Assembly: GCF_006968745.1 (NCBI RefSeq)
Contig: NZ_CP030118.1
Span: 3,980,674 to 4,044,673 of the forward strand
DNA length: 64,000 bases
Direction: 5' to 3'
Origin: Brasilonema sennae CENA114
GTDB taxonomy: Bacteria; Cyanobacteriota; Cyanobacteriia; Cyanobacteriales; Nostocaceae
The translations under genes and the position numbers were made by a program. The stretch's first letter is position 1; each line of letters starts with the position of its first letter. A model generated the notes under the pieces. That model had not been told where the DNA came from, ran no database searches, and saw only the letters and a program-made list of their open reading frames with translations. Below, piece after piece: positions 51,728-60,713 of this stretch.

Positions 51728-52113
51728 CAACATACTATTTTACCATTGGCCTGCCAGAAAATGCTGGAGAACCGCTGCAAACAATTACCATTCATCAGCG
51801 TGAAGGAGTAGATCGTGTGCGCTTTGACTTGCCAGACACTTCTGCTTTTGAAGGAACACCTTCCAAAGAAGGTCCAAAGCTTGCTTTGAAAGATGTGACA
51901 AGGGACAGCAAAACCAAAACACTATCGCTCATATTTGATCCGCCAGTACCTCCAGGTAGAACCATCACACTAGCTCTCAAGCCAGTGCAGAACCCGACGG
52001 TTGCTGGTGTCTACCTATTTGGAGTCACGGCGTTTCCGCCGGGAGACCAACCTCATGGTCAATTTCTCGGTTATGGAAGGTTGCAATTTTACAACTTTGG
52101 TTTTCGGTTTTGA
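51728..52113 (+). CDS. DUF2808 protein, exon 2
   Basis: This encodes the main part of the DUF2808 domain: YYFTIGLPENAGEPLQTITI, QREGVDRVRFDLPDTSAFEG, VTRDSKTKTLSLIFDPPVPP and VAGVYLFGVTAFPPGDQPHG. The frame joins exon 1 when the intron is removed. The domain is intact to its stop at 52111-52113. Confidence 0.85.
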
Positions 52114-52189
52114 GCAAAGCTAGGGGTGTAAGGGTGTAGGGAATAGCTGCACTGTCTAGATATAAGTTATAATATCGAGATAAAAAATT

Positions 52190-52545
52190 ATGCAAATTAC
52201 TTTAGATATACCTGATGAGATTGCTCGCAATTTAGAATCTCACAAGGAAGATTTACCCCAGATTTTGGCTCTAGGATTGCGAGAAATGACGGCTAATCCT
52301 TCTACAGGTTTTTCTGGACTGACTGAAGTTTTAGAGTTTTTAGCAAAGTTACCATCTCCTGAAGAAATTTTAGCTCTCCGTCTTTCGCCTATGGTTCAAG
52401 CTGAAATTGAATCTCTTTTAGACAAAATCGTACTCAAGGTTTAGATGAAAGCGATCGCTGTCTGTGGCAACATTATGAGTTTATTGAGCATTTAGTACGT
52501 CTTGCTAAAGCTCAAGCTCTGCTCAAGTTACAACAAAGTGCATGA
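52190..52545 (+). pseudogene. small antitoxin-like gene with a one-base frameshift
   Basis: The first 80 codons (MQITLDIPDEIARNLESHKE, TGFSGLTEVLEFLAKLPSPE) end early at TAG 52442-52444. One frame over, the sequence continues NRTQGLDESDRCLWQHYEFI EHLVRLAKAQALLKLQQSA (two segments) to TGA 52543-52545, which fits the usual C-terminus of this cyanobacterial family. Loss of one A in the AAAA run near 52425 explains it; a sequencing error is possible. Such genes usually precede an HNH endonuclease gene, as here. Confidence 0.65.
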
Positions 52546-52601
52546 GCAAAACTTACATTTCTACTAATACCAAGTTGCGTTCTGTTGTAATAGCACTTTA
52601 G
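52542..52601 (+). pseudogene. N-terminal remnant of an HNH endonuclease gene
   Basis: ATG at 52542 overlaps the preceding TGA (ATGA). The frame reads MSKTYISTNTKLRSVVIAL and stops at 52599-52601. The MSKTYI...LR..V start is typical of small cyanobacterial HNH endonucleases paired with the upstream gene. The rest of the gene is gone, replaced by a dispersed repeat. Confidence 0.5.
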
Positions 52602-52937
52602 GGGAGATTGGTTCATTCCGCTGAGTCCTGAGCCTGCGGCACGGCAAAGCCGAACGGACACGCTGCGCGTTCGCTCTTAGCGTGCGCTTTGCGCTTACGC
52701 TTCACTCGCAATGACAGGTGGTACTTTTGATTGCAACTTGGTATAACTTGCGACAAATAGTATTTGATCGCGCTCAGGGTTGTTGTGAGTGATGCTGGCT
52801 TCGACTTCGCTCAGCCAGCAAAAGCCATAGCTGGTAAAAGCCATTTATCTAGTAACAGAGTCTTCCCTGAGCGAAGTCGAAGGGAACACTTTTATATGTA
52901 ACTAGAAAAGAAGCGAAGCGATCGCACAAATCAATTT
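52602..52937. repeat. dispersed repeats upstream of the GIY-YIG gene
   Basis: CGGACACGCTGCGCGTTCGC and TCTTAGCGTGCGCTTTGCGC occupy 52655-52696. GCTGGCTTCGACTTCGCTCA with GCCAGC (52795-52824) and TCCCTGAGCGAAGTCGAAGG (52864-52883) are related inverted units that recur after the next gene. No gene is seen. Confidence 0.6.
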
Positions 52938-53354
52938 ATGGCTTATATGTATATTCTTGAGTGCGCTGATCGTAGTTATTACACAGGTAGTACCAAGAAT
53001 CTAGAACAGCTTCACAGGCAACATCAGCAAGGTCTGGGTGCAAATCACACAGCAAAACGGTTGCCTGTGAAGCTGATTTTCTGTGAGTATTATGAGCGCG
53101 TAGTTGATGCTTTTGAGCGTGAGAAGCAGGTGCAAGGTTGGAGTCGGAAGAAGAAGCAAGCTTTGATTGTAGGGGATACAAATTTGTTGCATAAGTTAGC
53201 TGAGTGTCAAAATGAAACTCATTACAGTCGGTTGACTGGTTTCGGTGGTGATGGCTTCGACACTTCGACAAACTCAATGCATCCCTCCGCTGGCTTCGAC
53301 TCCGCTCAGCCACCAGAAGAACGCTCGCTGAGCGTTTGCGCAGCGCCCCCTTAG
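52938..53354 (+). CDS. GIY-YIG nuclease-family protein with repeat-derived tail
   Basis: The first ~95 residues are a complete GIY-YIG domain of the UPF0213/YhbQ-like type: MYILECADRSYYTGSTKN (the motif is MYIL...YYTG), then HQQGLGANHTAKRLPVKLIF and AFEREKQVQGWSRKKKQALI. Family members normally end soon after LAECQNETHY. Here ~35 further residues (GFDTSTNSMHPSAGFDSAQP, PEERSLSVC) are read from a dispersed repeat (53250-53354). The domain itself looks intact. Its role is probably DNA repair or mobile-element related; unproven. Confidence 0.85.
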   Translation: MAYMYILECADRSYYTGSTKNLEQLHRQHQQGLGANHTAKRLPVKLIFCEYYERVVDAFEREKQVQGWSRKKKQALIVGDTNLLHKLAECQNETHYSRLTGFGGDGFDTSTNSMHPSAGFDSAQPPEERSLSVCAAPP

Positions 53355-53385
53355 GGGCTAGCCGAAGGGAGTACATCACACCTTT
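53250..53385. repeat. dispersed repeat overlapping the GIY-YIG 3' end
   Basis: TGGCTTCGACTCCGCTCAGC (53291-53310) and GCTAGCCGAAGGGAGTACAT (53357-53376) are the arms of a repeat related to 52795-52883. It supplies the tail of the GIY-YIG protein. Confidence 0.55.
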
Positions 53386-53398
53386 GATGAGAACTTTC

Positions 53399-54481
53399 TT
53401 AGTTTTGATCAAAACTCAAAAGTTCTTTTGCGTGCAAGTCTTGGCTGATGATTTCGCCTTTGCGGTCAAACAATACAGTACCAACTTTAAGGGCAACATT
53501 AGCATATTTTTGCACGTAAGCAGTAGCCTTCTGACTAATTTTTTCTGCTAGTATCCCAAATACTGATTCTGCCAGTCCTAGTTCGATTAATTTTTTGTGT
53601 GCTGCATCTGCAGTCTTAGTATCTAAAATTGCCCGTGCTGTTTGTACATCACCACCAACAGCAACAACTGCTGCACTTATAATTTCTAATTTGGCATCTG
53701 CTAAATGACTAGACGTATTGAAAATGCCACCAGCCAGCTTAATCAGTTTGCCATGATATCCCAGCAGCAAAACAGAAGTTGCTTGATATAGTCCAGCTTC
53801 TACAAGCATTGCACCAATCCAATTCCCGGTTTGCACAACTGCTGATTCTGGTATGCCTAAACGTTGTGCAACTTGCATACCATTGCTACCAATACAAAAC
53901 ACCAAACCAGGACAAACTTTGACCTTAGCCTGCAACGACAAACGAAATTCTTCTAAATAGTCAGCCGCCGACAAAGGTTGAGAAATTCCACTGGTTCCCA
54001 ACAAAGCTAACCCTTCTAAAATGCCAAAGGCTTCATTAGAAGTACGTTGCGCCAATTGACGCCCTTCAGGAAGAATAATTGATACCGTTGCCGTTTGCTC
54101 TGGGGGAATCAGAGATAGTAAATTGGCATCAAACAGGCGACGGGCATAACTGTAAATCGCTGGTTCTCCAGAGGTTGTTTTTCCCAAACCCTCTCCTGCT
54201 TCTAAAATCAAGGCTTGGGATTGCCTTTGTGACAATTTTACCCAAGCCCAAATGGGCGTGTTTTTTGTTAAATCTAAGTTATCACCTGGATCGCTGAGTG
54301 TCACTGCCAAGGCACTCTGAGAGTCTAAAGCTGCAACTTGAGAAATCGAAATTTCTGCTGTTTGAGAAAGCAGATCAATCTCAACTGAGAGTTGAGAATC
54401 TATTTTTTCACGCAGATGCATAAGAGCAGCCTTAGCAGCGGCTACTGCAAACACTGGCAGGGTATAACCTGTACGAGCCAT
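53399..54481 (-). CDS. cbiD: cobalt-precorrin-5B C1-methyltransferase
   Basis: CbiD acts in the anaerobic (early cobalt) branch of cobalamin synthesis and methylates C1 of cobalt-precorrin-5B. The 360-residue sequence has the family's N-terminal RTGYTLPVFAVAAAKAAL, GEGLGKTTSGEPAIYSYARR, GTSGISQPLSAADYLEEFRL and VLLLGYHGKLIKLAGGIFNT. ATG at 54481 is preferred over one 42 bp upstream because family members begin at the RTGYTLP segment. No other cobalamin gene is adjacent. Confidence 0.93.
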   Translation of the reverse strand: MARTGYTLPVFAVAAAKAALMHLREKIDSQLSVEIDLLSQTAEISISQVAALDSQSALAVTLSDPGDNLDLTKNTPIWAWVKLSQRQSQALILEAGEGLGKTTSGEPAIYSYARRLFDANLLSLIPPEQTATVSIILPEGRQLAQRTSNEAFGILEGLALLGTSGISQPLSAADYLEEFRLSLQAKVKVCPGLVFCIGSNGMQVAQRLGIPESAVVQTGNWIGAMLVEAGLYQATSVLLLGYHGKLIKLAGGIFNTSSHLADAKLEIISAAVVAVGGDVQTARAILDTKTADAAHKKLIELGLAESVFGILAEKISQKATAYVQKYANVALKVGTVLFDRKGEIISQDLHAKELLSFDQN

Positions 54482-54547
54482 ATAGTTGTTAAATAAGTTT
54501 TTAGAAACATCTTTGCCAAACAACTTTTTAAGCGCCCAGAAAAAATG

Positions 54548-54582
54548 AAATCCGCCATCACATAAAACTGTCAGGCGGATTT
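54548..54582 (-). terminator. tmRNA terminator
   Basis: AAATCCGCC (54548-54556) and GGCGGATTT (54574-54582) form a perfect stem 16 bp after the tmRNA 3' end, followed on the minus strand by CATTTTTT. Confidence 0.75.
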
Positions 54583-54597
54583 GCGGATATTTTTTAG

Positions 54598-54983
54598 TGG
54601 ATCCGAGCAGAGTCGAACTGCTGTCCAGACTGGGTATTGACCCCCCGCTCGTTCACAGGCTTAGCCTCTTTTACCCTCAAGGCGGGGAACGTTCATTATC
54701 CCGAACGCTAGGATGCTCTGGTTAAGTCTTAGCTAACAAGCGAACCAGAGACACTTGCTAGAGCATCCGTTGGGGGTTGGTCTCTAGTCCTTAACGGAGT
54801 CAAACTAGAGACGCTCGAACCGAAAAGAGGTTATTAGGCAGCTACTACAGCTTGCTTACGAGCAAAAGGTACAATGTTGTTTGCATTTACTTTATGTTGA
54901 GTCTTGGATTTTCGAGAGACGACTCACTCTCGACCTGTTTCACAAAGTAGCTTTCGCCAACCTGTCGAAACCGTTACGGACCC
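54598..54983 (-). ncRNA. ssrA: transfer-messenger RNA
   Basis: On the minus strand the 5' end is GGGTCCGTAACGG and the 3' end TTCGACTCTGCTCGGATCCA. The acceptor arms GGGTCCG and CGGATCC pair, and a T-arm (GCAGTTCGACTCTGC) is present, giving the tRNA-like domain. The tag frame reads ANNIVPFARKQAVVAA before a double stop (TAATAA), close to known nostocalean tags. It is one-piece (not permuted). CCA is not encoded. Confidence 0.95.
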
Positions 54984-55078
54984 ATGTGTTTTACCTATAG
55001 TACGATTATAATACGCTATTTTCAAATGTGCCACTCAGGAGCTAAATTTGAGATTTTGGTGGGATTTGGTCTTCTGGT

Positions 55079-55843
55079 TCATGCCAGTGCTGCACAGAAA
55101 CACAAGGTGTCTTTGTGACAACTTGGTTGTAGACCGTCAGTATAGTTGGCGCATAAGGTAATGTCTTTGTAACCGTTTTCCTGCAAACAGATGATAAATT
55201 CATCTCGCCCAAACCAGTGCAGGGGTAACCGCTGTAACTCTGTGGCAATGAGTTCTCCGTCCTTCCACTTCTCGTAGCGAATCACACTCATGTTGAGTTG
55301 ATTCAGCCAGTCGATGTCAGAAGTGATTTGCAAAAGAATTGTTGAACCATCAGGACACTCAATAGGCGATCGCTGCCTTACGATATTCTCAGTCTTAAAA
55401 TCTTCGATGGGTAATTCCAAATCGATGAAGATTCGACCTTGGGGTTCAAGGTGTCGTGCAAAAGCTTGTAAGGCGGCGACAGCAGCATTTCGCTTCTCTA
55501 GCAACATAAAAGAACCGAAGGACACAATGATCGCTTTGAATTTCCCAGGGAGGTCAAGGTTTTCTACAGAACCATGATGGAGAACTGGTTTCAACCCCTT
55601 TTGCGTACAGTGCCGATGGCAACAAGCAAGCATATCTTCTGAAGAATCGATGCCCTCAACGTTCAAATTAGCTTCTAGCAGCGGGATGAGTAGTCGTCCC
55701 GTGCCAACCATCGCCTCAAGAATTCTGCCACCAATTTTAGAAAGATGTTTGATGTAGTATGGAACGTCAGGGTACTTTCCATCAATGGGCTTGGTGATAT
55801 CATAAACCTCAGTACACAAAGATCCATATGTCGTCAGTGTCAT
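55079..55843 (-). CDS. class I SAM-dependent methyltransferase
   Basis: The 254-residue protein has a Rossmann-like methyltransferase core: motif I as ILEAMVGTGRLLIPLLEANL, the acidic loop VEGIDSSEDML, a motif II region IIVSFGSFMLLE and RIFIDLELP. The start is put at the second ATG of ATGATG, because GGAGG stands at the best spacing from it. The substrate is unknown. It lies downstream of the atp cluster on the same strand; a run-on transcript is possible but not shown. Confidence 0.88.
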   Translation of the reverse strand: MTLTTYGSLCTEVYDITKPIDGKYPDVPYYIKHLSKIGGRILEAMVGTGRLLIPLLEANLNVEGIDSSEDMLACCHRHCTQKGLKPVLHHGSVENLDLPGKFKAIIVSFGSFMLLEKRNAAVAALQAFARHLEPQGRIFIDLELPIEDFKTENIVRQRSPIECPDGSTILLQITSDIDWLNQLNMSVIRYEKWKDGELIATELQRLPLHWFGRDEFIICLQENGYKDITLCANYTDGLQPSCHKDTLCFCAALA

Positions 55844-55947
55844 CATTAGCCTCCATTGGTGAAAAAGCCCCAACAATTAAAAATAGCTAATTGCTAATTT
55901 CAACACAACTAGCAATTAGCTATTATTCATTTGCTATGAGCAATTTC

Positions 55948-56895
55948 CTAACCTAGTGCCTCAGCACCGCTGACAACCTCTAGGATTTGATTGGTAATTG
56001 CGGCTTGCCGCGCTTTGTTGTAAGACAAAGTGAGGGCATTCATCAGTTCCTTGGCGTTATCGCTAGCATTGCTCATTGCTGTCATCCGTGCAGCAAGTTC
56101 GCTGGCAGCTGATTCTTGCAGCGCCCGCAAAAGCTGGTTACTCAGATACAGAGGTAGTAAGGAATCGAGAATCTGTACTGGGTCTTGCTCGAAAATCATG
56201 TCACTGGATAAAGTACGGGTTTGAGCGGTTACTTTCTCTCGTGTGACTTCAAATTCACCGCCACGGGTTGTTAAGCGGAAGATTTCGTCATCCTGTGCTT
56301 CCAAACCTTGAGCGTCAAGAGGAAGCAGGGTTTGCACTACCGGACGAGAACTCACCAAGGAGACGAACTTGGTGTAGATAAGCTCAATACGATCTACGCT
56401 GTCTGACAAGAACAGAGAAAGCAATTGGTCAGCAATCTTGTTGGCTTCAGCAGCGGTAGGGATTTGCTCTAAACCAGTATAGGTGGCGTCTATCGGCTGT
56501 TCGCGACGTTGGAAATACTGGGTTGCTTTGCGTCCTACGATGACAAATTTGTAGTCTACACCTTCTGCTTTGAGTTCTTTGGCGCGATTTTCGGCACGTT
56601 TGATAACGTTGTTGTTGTAGCCGCCGCACAAACCGCGATCGCCTGAAATCACTAACAGCCCTACTGACTTAACTTCCCGTTTTTTCAACAGTGGTAAGTT
56701 TGCTTCTTCAAAACGCAGACGAGTTTGTAGACCGTACAGAACTTGCGCCAAGCGGTCGGCGAAGGGACGGGTGGATAGCACCTGTTCTTGAGCGCGACGC
56801 ACCCGCGCTGCAGCCACCAGCCGCATGGCTTCTGTAATTTTTTTGGTATTTTTGACTGATTGAATGCGATCGCGTATTGCTTTGAGATTTGGCAT
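55948..56895 (-). CDS. atpC: ATP synthase gamma subunit
   Basis: Gamma is the rotating central stalk of F1 at the thylakoid and plasma membranes. The 315-residue protein starts MPNLKAIRDRIQSVKNTKKI and ends NKARQAAITNQILEVVSGAEA, both classic. It has the cyanobacterial insertion in the middle (~residues 198-235, LLPLDAQGLEAQDDEIFRLT), without the two redox Cys of plant gamma. It is last in the cluster, 97 bp after atpA; that gap holds an (ACTAATG)n-type repeat. Confidence 0.97.
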   Translation of the reverse strand: MPNLKAIRDRIQSVKNTKKITEAMRLVAAARVRRAQEQVLSTRPFADRLAQVLYGLQTRLRFEEANLPLLKKREVKSVGLLVISGDRGLCGGYNNNVIKRAENRAKELKAEGVDYKFVIVGRKATQYFQRREQPIDATYTGLEQIPTAAEANKIADQLLSLFLSDSVDRIELIYTKFVSLVSSRPVVQTLLPLDAQGLEAQDDEIFRLTTRGGEFEVTREKVTAQTRTLSSDMIFEQDPVQILDSLLPLYLSNQLLRALQESAASELAARMTAMSNASDNAKELMNALTLSYNKARQAAITNQILEVVSGAEALG

Positions 56896-56904
56896 AAATT
56901 TTGT

Positions 56905-56992
56905 CCTTAGTCGTTAGTCCTCAGTCGTTAGTCAAGAGTCAATAGCCATTAAGCTCTTTACTAATGACTAATGACTAATGACTCTTGACTAA
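56905..56992. repeat. short tandem repeat between atpA and atpC
   Basis: AGTCGTTAGTCCTCAGTCGTTAG-like units are followed by CTAATGACTAATGACTAATG (seven-base steps, about 56957-56985). Such short tandemly repeated runs are typical of heterocystous cyanobacteria. Confidence 0.75.
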
Positions 56993-58513
56993 TTATGCTG
57001 TTGCCAAGAAGGTCTTCTTGTATTCGTTAATTGCCTCTTTCAAGAGTGCTTCTTCTTCATCACCCAGTGCTTTCTTGGATTGAATTCCTTGAACGTACTG
57101 AGGTTTGCTGGTCTTTAAGTACTCGCGCAATCCTTTGGTGAAGTCAGTAATTTTCTCGACATCAATGTCGTCTAAGTAACCGTTGATACCAGCATAAAGA
57201 AGAGCGACTTGCTCGTACACCGATAGCGGTGCATTTTGTGGCTGTTTCAAAAGTTCCCGCAAGCGCGCACCCCGTGCCAGCTGGTCTTGAGTTGCTTTAT
57301 CTAAGTCAGAGGCGAATTGTGAGAAGGCTTGCAGTTCGTCAAACTGTGCCAACTCCAGCTTCAATTTACCAGCAACTTTCTTCATTGCCTTGGTTTGAGC
57401 AGCTGAACCCACCCGTGATACGGAAATACCAGGGTTAATAGCGGGACGGATACCAGAGTTGAACAAGTCGGAAGACAGGAAGATCTGACCGTCTGTAATC
57501 GAAATTACGTTGGTGGGGATGTAAGCAGATACGTCACCTGCTTGAGTTTCGATGATTGGCAGAGCAGTCATGCTACCTTTACCCAATTCGTCACTCAGCT
57601 TAGCCGCACGTTCCAACAGACGTGAGTGGATGTAGAACACGTCTCCAGGATAAGCTTCACGTCCGGGAGGACGACGCAGCAGCAAAGACATTTGACGATA
57701 AGCTGTGGCTTGCTTGGAGAGGTCATCATAGATAACTAGAGTTGCCTTACCCTTGTACATAAAGTACTCAGCAATCGAAGCACCTGTATAAGGAGCCAAA
57801 AATTGCAGGGTGGCTGGTTCACTGGCGTTAGCGGCGACGACAACAGTGTAGTCCAGAGCGCCTTTGTCTTGTAACGTCTGCACAACGTTAGCTACGGTGG
57901 AAGCTTTTTGACCGACTGCGACGTAGACGCAGATCACGTCTTCTTCTTTTTGGTTGATGATGGTGTCTACGGCGATCGCAGTTTTTCCAGTCTGACGGTC
58001 ACCAATAATCAATTCCCGCTGTCCACGACCGACGGGAATCATTGCGTCGATCGCTGTGATACCAGTTTGCATGGGTTCGTGTACGGAACGACGCGCCACA
58101 ATACCTGGTGCTGGAGATTCAATCAAACGGGTTTCTTCGGTCTTGATTTCTCCCTTACCATCAATTGGACGACCTAAAGCATCGACAACTCGTCCAACCA
58201 AGGCTTCTCCCACGGGTATTTGAGCAATTCTACCAGTGGCGGTTACGGAGCTACCTTCTTGAATATCACGACCTTCGCCCATCAGCACCGCACCAACGTT
58301 GTCTTCTTCTAAGTTTTGGGCGATGCCAATTGTACCGTCTTCAAATTCCAGTAGCTCACTAGCCATGGCCTTGTCTAGACCATAAATACGAGCAATACCG
58401 TCACCTACTTGCAGAACGGTTCCAACGTTAGCAACTTTGACCTGTTCGTCGTATTGTTCTATTTGTTGCTGAATAATGTTGCTGATTTCGTCTGGTCTGA
58501 TGCTAATTGCCAT
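56993..58513 (-). CDS. atpA: ATP synthase alpha subunit
   Basis: Alpha is the non-catalytic nucleotide-binding subunit of F1. The 506-residue sequence has the P-loop GDRQTGKT (171-178), ALVGRVVDALGRPIDGKGEI, a VIYDDLSKQATAYRQMSLLL strand with Walker B, and PAINPGISVSRVGSAAQ. Length and N-terminus (MAISIRPDEISNIIQQQIEQ) are standard. Confidence 0.98.
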   Translation of the reverse strand: MAISIRPDEISNIIQQQIEQYDEQVKVANVGTVLQVGDGIARIYGLDKAMASELLEFEDGTIGIAQNLEEDNVGAVLMGEGRDIQEGSSVTATGRIAQIPVGEALVGRVVDALGRPIDGKGEIKTEETRLIESPAPGIVARRSVHEPMQTGITAIDAMIPVGRGQRELIIGDRQTGKTAIAVDTIINQKEEDVICVYVAVGQKASTVANVVQTLQDKGALDYTVVVAANASEPATLQFLAPYTGASIAEYFMYKGKATLVIYDDLSKQATAYRQMSLLLRRPPGREAYPGDVFYIHSRLLERAAKLSDELGKGSMTALPIIETQAGDVSAYIPTNVISITDGQIFLSSDLFNSGIRPAINPGISVSRVGSAAQTKAMKKVAGKLKLELAQFDELQAFSQFASDLDKATQDQLARGARLRELLKQPQNAPLSVYEQVALLYAGINGYLDDIDVEKITDFTKGLREYLKTSKPQYVQGIQSKKALGDEEEALLKEAINEYKKTFLATA

Positions 58514-58615
58514 TTGTCTATCTTCTCTTTATTGCGAGACGGTACCTTTTACAGTTATCAGTTATTCAGTTATCACTGTTCACTGTTGACTGTTCACTGT
58601 TTACTGTTGACTGCT
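58514..58615. repeat. short tandem repeat between atpD and atpA
   Basis: The run TCAGTTATTCAGTTATCACT and CTGTTCACTGTTGACTGTTC (about 58556-58610) is a degenerate 7-bp repeat. Confidence 0.65.
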
Positions 58616-59170
58616 TTAAGAGCCACTTAAACGCAAGGAGATACGGCGCAGCTGGCCCCGTAAGCTGGCGTCAATGACTTGAGACCCTACCTTAATAATC
58701 ACACCACCAATTAACTCGGGGTCAATTTTTGTCTCTAATTCGACCTCGCGAGCTTTTGTCAGTGCGATGACTTTATCTTTTACTGATTGTTGCTGCTCCT
58801 CTGTCAGGGGGACAGCAGAAATCACTTCGGCCAGAGCAATTTGTTTGAGTTGCCGCAACAGCACCAAATATTGCTGTAAAACTGGTTCCAGCAATGAAAT
58901 GCGCCGTCTATCTACCAGCAGCAATAAAAAATTGCGGAAGTATGCGTTAGCGCCGTCACCAAGGACACGGTTGATGACTCCCTTTTTGTCATCTAGCGAC
59001 ACAAATGGGTTCTCAAGAAAATTTTTCAGCTGCTCACTTTCAGAAAGCAAGCTTAGCAAAGAACGGACATCTTCGCCGAACTGATCTGTTAAATTTTTGG
59101 ATTGTGCGACTGACATCAACGCCTGTGCGTAAGGCTGGGATATTTCCGCCATTGCGATATTACTTTTCAT
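58616..59170 (-). CDS. atpD: ATP synthase delta subunit
   Basis: Delta (OSCP equivalent) connects F1 to the peripheral stalk. The 184-residue protein starts with MKSNIAMAEISQPYAQALMS; the second Met (residue 7) could be the true start. It has SLLSESEQLKNFLENPFV and a C-terminal DPELIGGVIIKVGSQVIDAS LRGQL (two segments), typical of the family. It is separated by 2 bp from atpF upstream (start at 59170, atpF stop at 59173). Confidence 0.97.
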   Translation of the reverse strand: MKSNIAMAEISQPYAQALMSVAQSKNLTDQFGEDVRSLLSLLSESEQLKNFLENPFVSLDDKKGVINRVLGDGANAYFRNFLLLLVDRRRISLLEPVLQQYLVLLRQLKQIALAEVISAVPLTEEQQQSVKDKVIALTKAREVELETKIDPELIGGVIIKVGSQVIDASLRGQLRRISLRLSGS

Positions 59171-59172
59171 CC

Positions 59173-59721
59173 CTAAGCTCCCAATAGCGCTATGCTGCGG
59201 TCAATTAATTGCTGTTGAGCGTCGTCGGCAATGCCTGTCTGCAGTTCTGACTCAACTTTTTGCAATGCCTTAGACACTACATATTGTTGCAGTTCGGCGA
59301 TCGCCCTGTCTCTTTGTGTGTCTAAATCCTTAACAGCTGTTTGTTTCAAACGTTCCACATCTTCTGCTGCTCGTGCCAAAATGGCTTCACGAGTTGCCTG
59401 TGCATTTTCTTCAGCAGTTTTACGGATGCGTTGCGCTTCTGCTTGAGCCTGCGTCAACTGTTCCTGTGCCTTAGACAGGGCAACTGCTGCTTCTTTTGCC
59501 TTTGCTTCTGCTTCTTTGATTACCGTTTCAATACTTGAGCGTCGTTCGCTGAGGATATTGCTAAGAACTTTACGCCCAAAGTAGAATAGTATGCCAACCA
59601 GAATCGCTAGGTTAATCAGATTGGTTTCAAAAATGTCTATGTTTAGACCGAAACCACCTTCTGAGTGACCTTCTGCCACCGCTTCTGTGGCAAGTAAAAA
59701 ACTACTACCAATGATACCCAT
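59173..59721 (-). CDS. atpF: ATP synthase subunit b
   Basis: Subunit b forms the peripheral stalk. The 182-residue protein has one N-terminal membrane helix (NLINLAILVGILFYFGRKVL, ~32-51) preceded by a short leader, then a long charged helix (residues ~55-175, rich in Ala, Glu, Lys and Gln). Cyanobacteria use one b and one b' per enzyme, and both are present here. Confidence 0.97.
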   Translation of the reverse strand: MGIIGSSFLLATEAVAEGHSEGGFGLNIDIFETNLINLAILVGILFYFGRKVLSNILSERRSSIETVIKEAEAKAKEAAVALSKAQEQLTQAQAEAQRIRKTAEENAQATREAILARAAEDVERLKQTAVKDLDTQRDRAIAELQQYVVSKALQKVESELQTGIADDAQQQLIDRSIALLGA

Positions 59722-59874
59722 CTACGACTGCGCTGCTCCCTTGCTTAGTAGGTTGAAAATTCCCTAAGGGAAAAAAAGTGCCAGTTTTGACACTTATTTT
59801 ACCGTTGTGGGACGACTTGCGCCCCGCTACGTATATACTTATCGAATTAATGTGAGATCGCGCATTCAGCTACT

Positions 59875-60306
59875 CTATTTAGCTAAAACAGGTCCCAATA
59901 GTTTTTCTAGTATCTGCCTGCTGAGAGCATCTACCTGTTGATCTAAGGAACTCAAAACTTCCTGCTTTTGCTGTTCTATTTCAAGTGCCGCTTGTTCTCG
60001 TTGAGCTTGAGCTTCTTTTTGCGCCTCAGCGATTTTCTGATCAGTGGTTTTCTGAGCTTCTGCTTGAGCTGCAGCGACAGTCGCTTGCGATTGTTTACGA
60101 GCTTCTGCTAATTGTTGCTCATATTCTTTAGTTAATCGCTCAGCTTTAGCCAAGCGTTCACGAGCATCAAGGTTATTCGTTCGGATATAGTTATCGCGAT
60201 CGTCTAGTGCCTTGGTCAGTGGCTTATAGAAAATAACATTCAATAGAGCTGCCAACAGCAGGAACTGCACTGCCATCAAGGGCAAGGTTGCATCGAAATC
60301 AAACAT
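59875..60306 (-). CDS. atpG: ATP synthase subunit b'
   Basis: The 143-residue protein starts MFDFDATLPLMAVQFLLLAA with the single membrane helix and continues as a coiled coil (EYEQQLAEARKQSQATVAAA). This divergent second b-type subunit is specific to photosynthetic ATP synthases and dimerises with b. It lies 153 bp upstream of atpF. Confidence 0.97.
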   Translation of the reverse strand: MFDFDATLPLMAVQFLLLAALLNVIFYKPLTKALDDRDNYIRTNNLDARERLAKAERLTKEYEQQLAEARKQSQATVAAAQAEAQKTTDQKIAEAQKEAQAQREQAALEIEQQKQEVLSSLDQQVDALSRQILEKLLGPVLAK

Positions 60307-60467
60307 TTCTCTCCTCTTTGGCTACAACAGCACTTTTCACGGGCGAAAAATCATCTTACTTTTGATCATCATCAAGACCCCATAGCCATCAAGGGTCAAC
60401 TTTTATCCTTATCAGGTATAGAGACGTGAGCGTTCACGTCTCCAAAACTAAGGAAAAGTTTTAGGTT

Positions 60468-60713
60468 TTAGGCAAATGGGTTAGCAAACAGTAGTACTAG
60501 GGCAATAACCAGACCATAAATGGTAAGGGATTCCATGAATGCCAAGGTTAACAGTAAAGTACCGCGAATTTTACCTTCTGCTTCTGGTTGACGAGCAATA
60601 CCTTCTACTGCTTGTCCTGCAGCATTACCTTGACCAATACCAGGACCAATTGCAGCCAAACCAATTGCTAGAGCAGCAGCAAGAACGCTTGCAGCAGAAA
60701 CTAATGGATCCAT
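60468..60713 (-). CDS. atpH: ATP synthase subunit c
   Basis: Subunit c forms the proton-driven rotor ring. The 81-residue hairpin has glycine-rich helix 1 (IGLAAIGPGIGQGNAAGQAV), the RQPE loop (41-44) and the proton-carrying Glu61 in AFMESLTIYGL of helix 2. This length and sequence are standard for cyanobacteria. Confidence 0.98.
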   Translation of the reverse strand: MDPLVSAASVLAAALAIGLAAIGPGIGQGNAAGQAVEGIARQPEAEGKIRGTLLLTLAFMESLTIYGLVIALVLLFANPFA

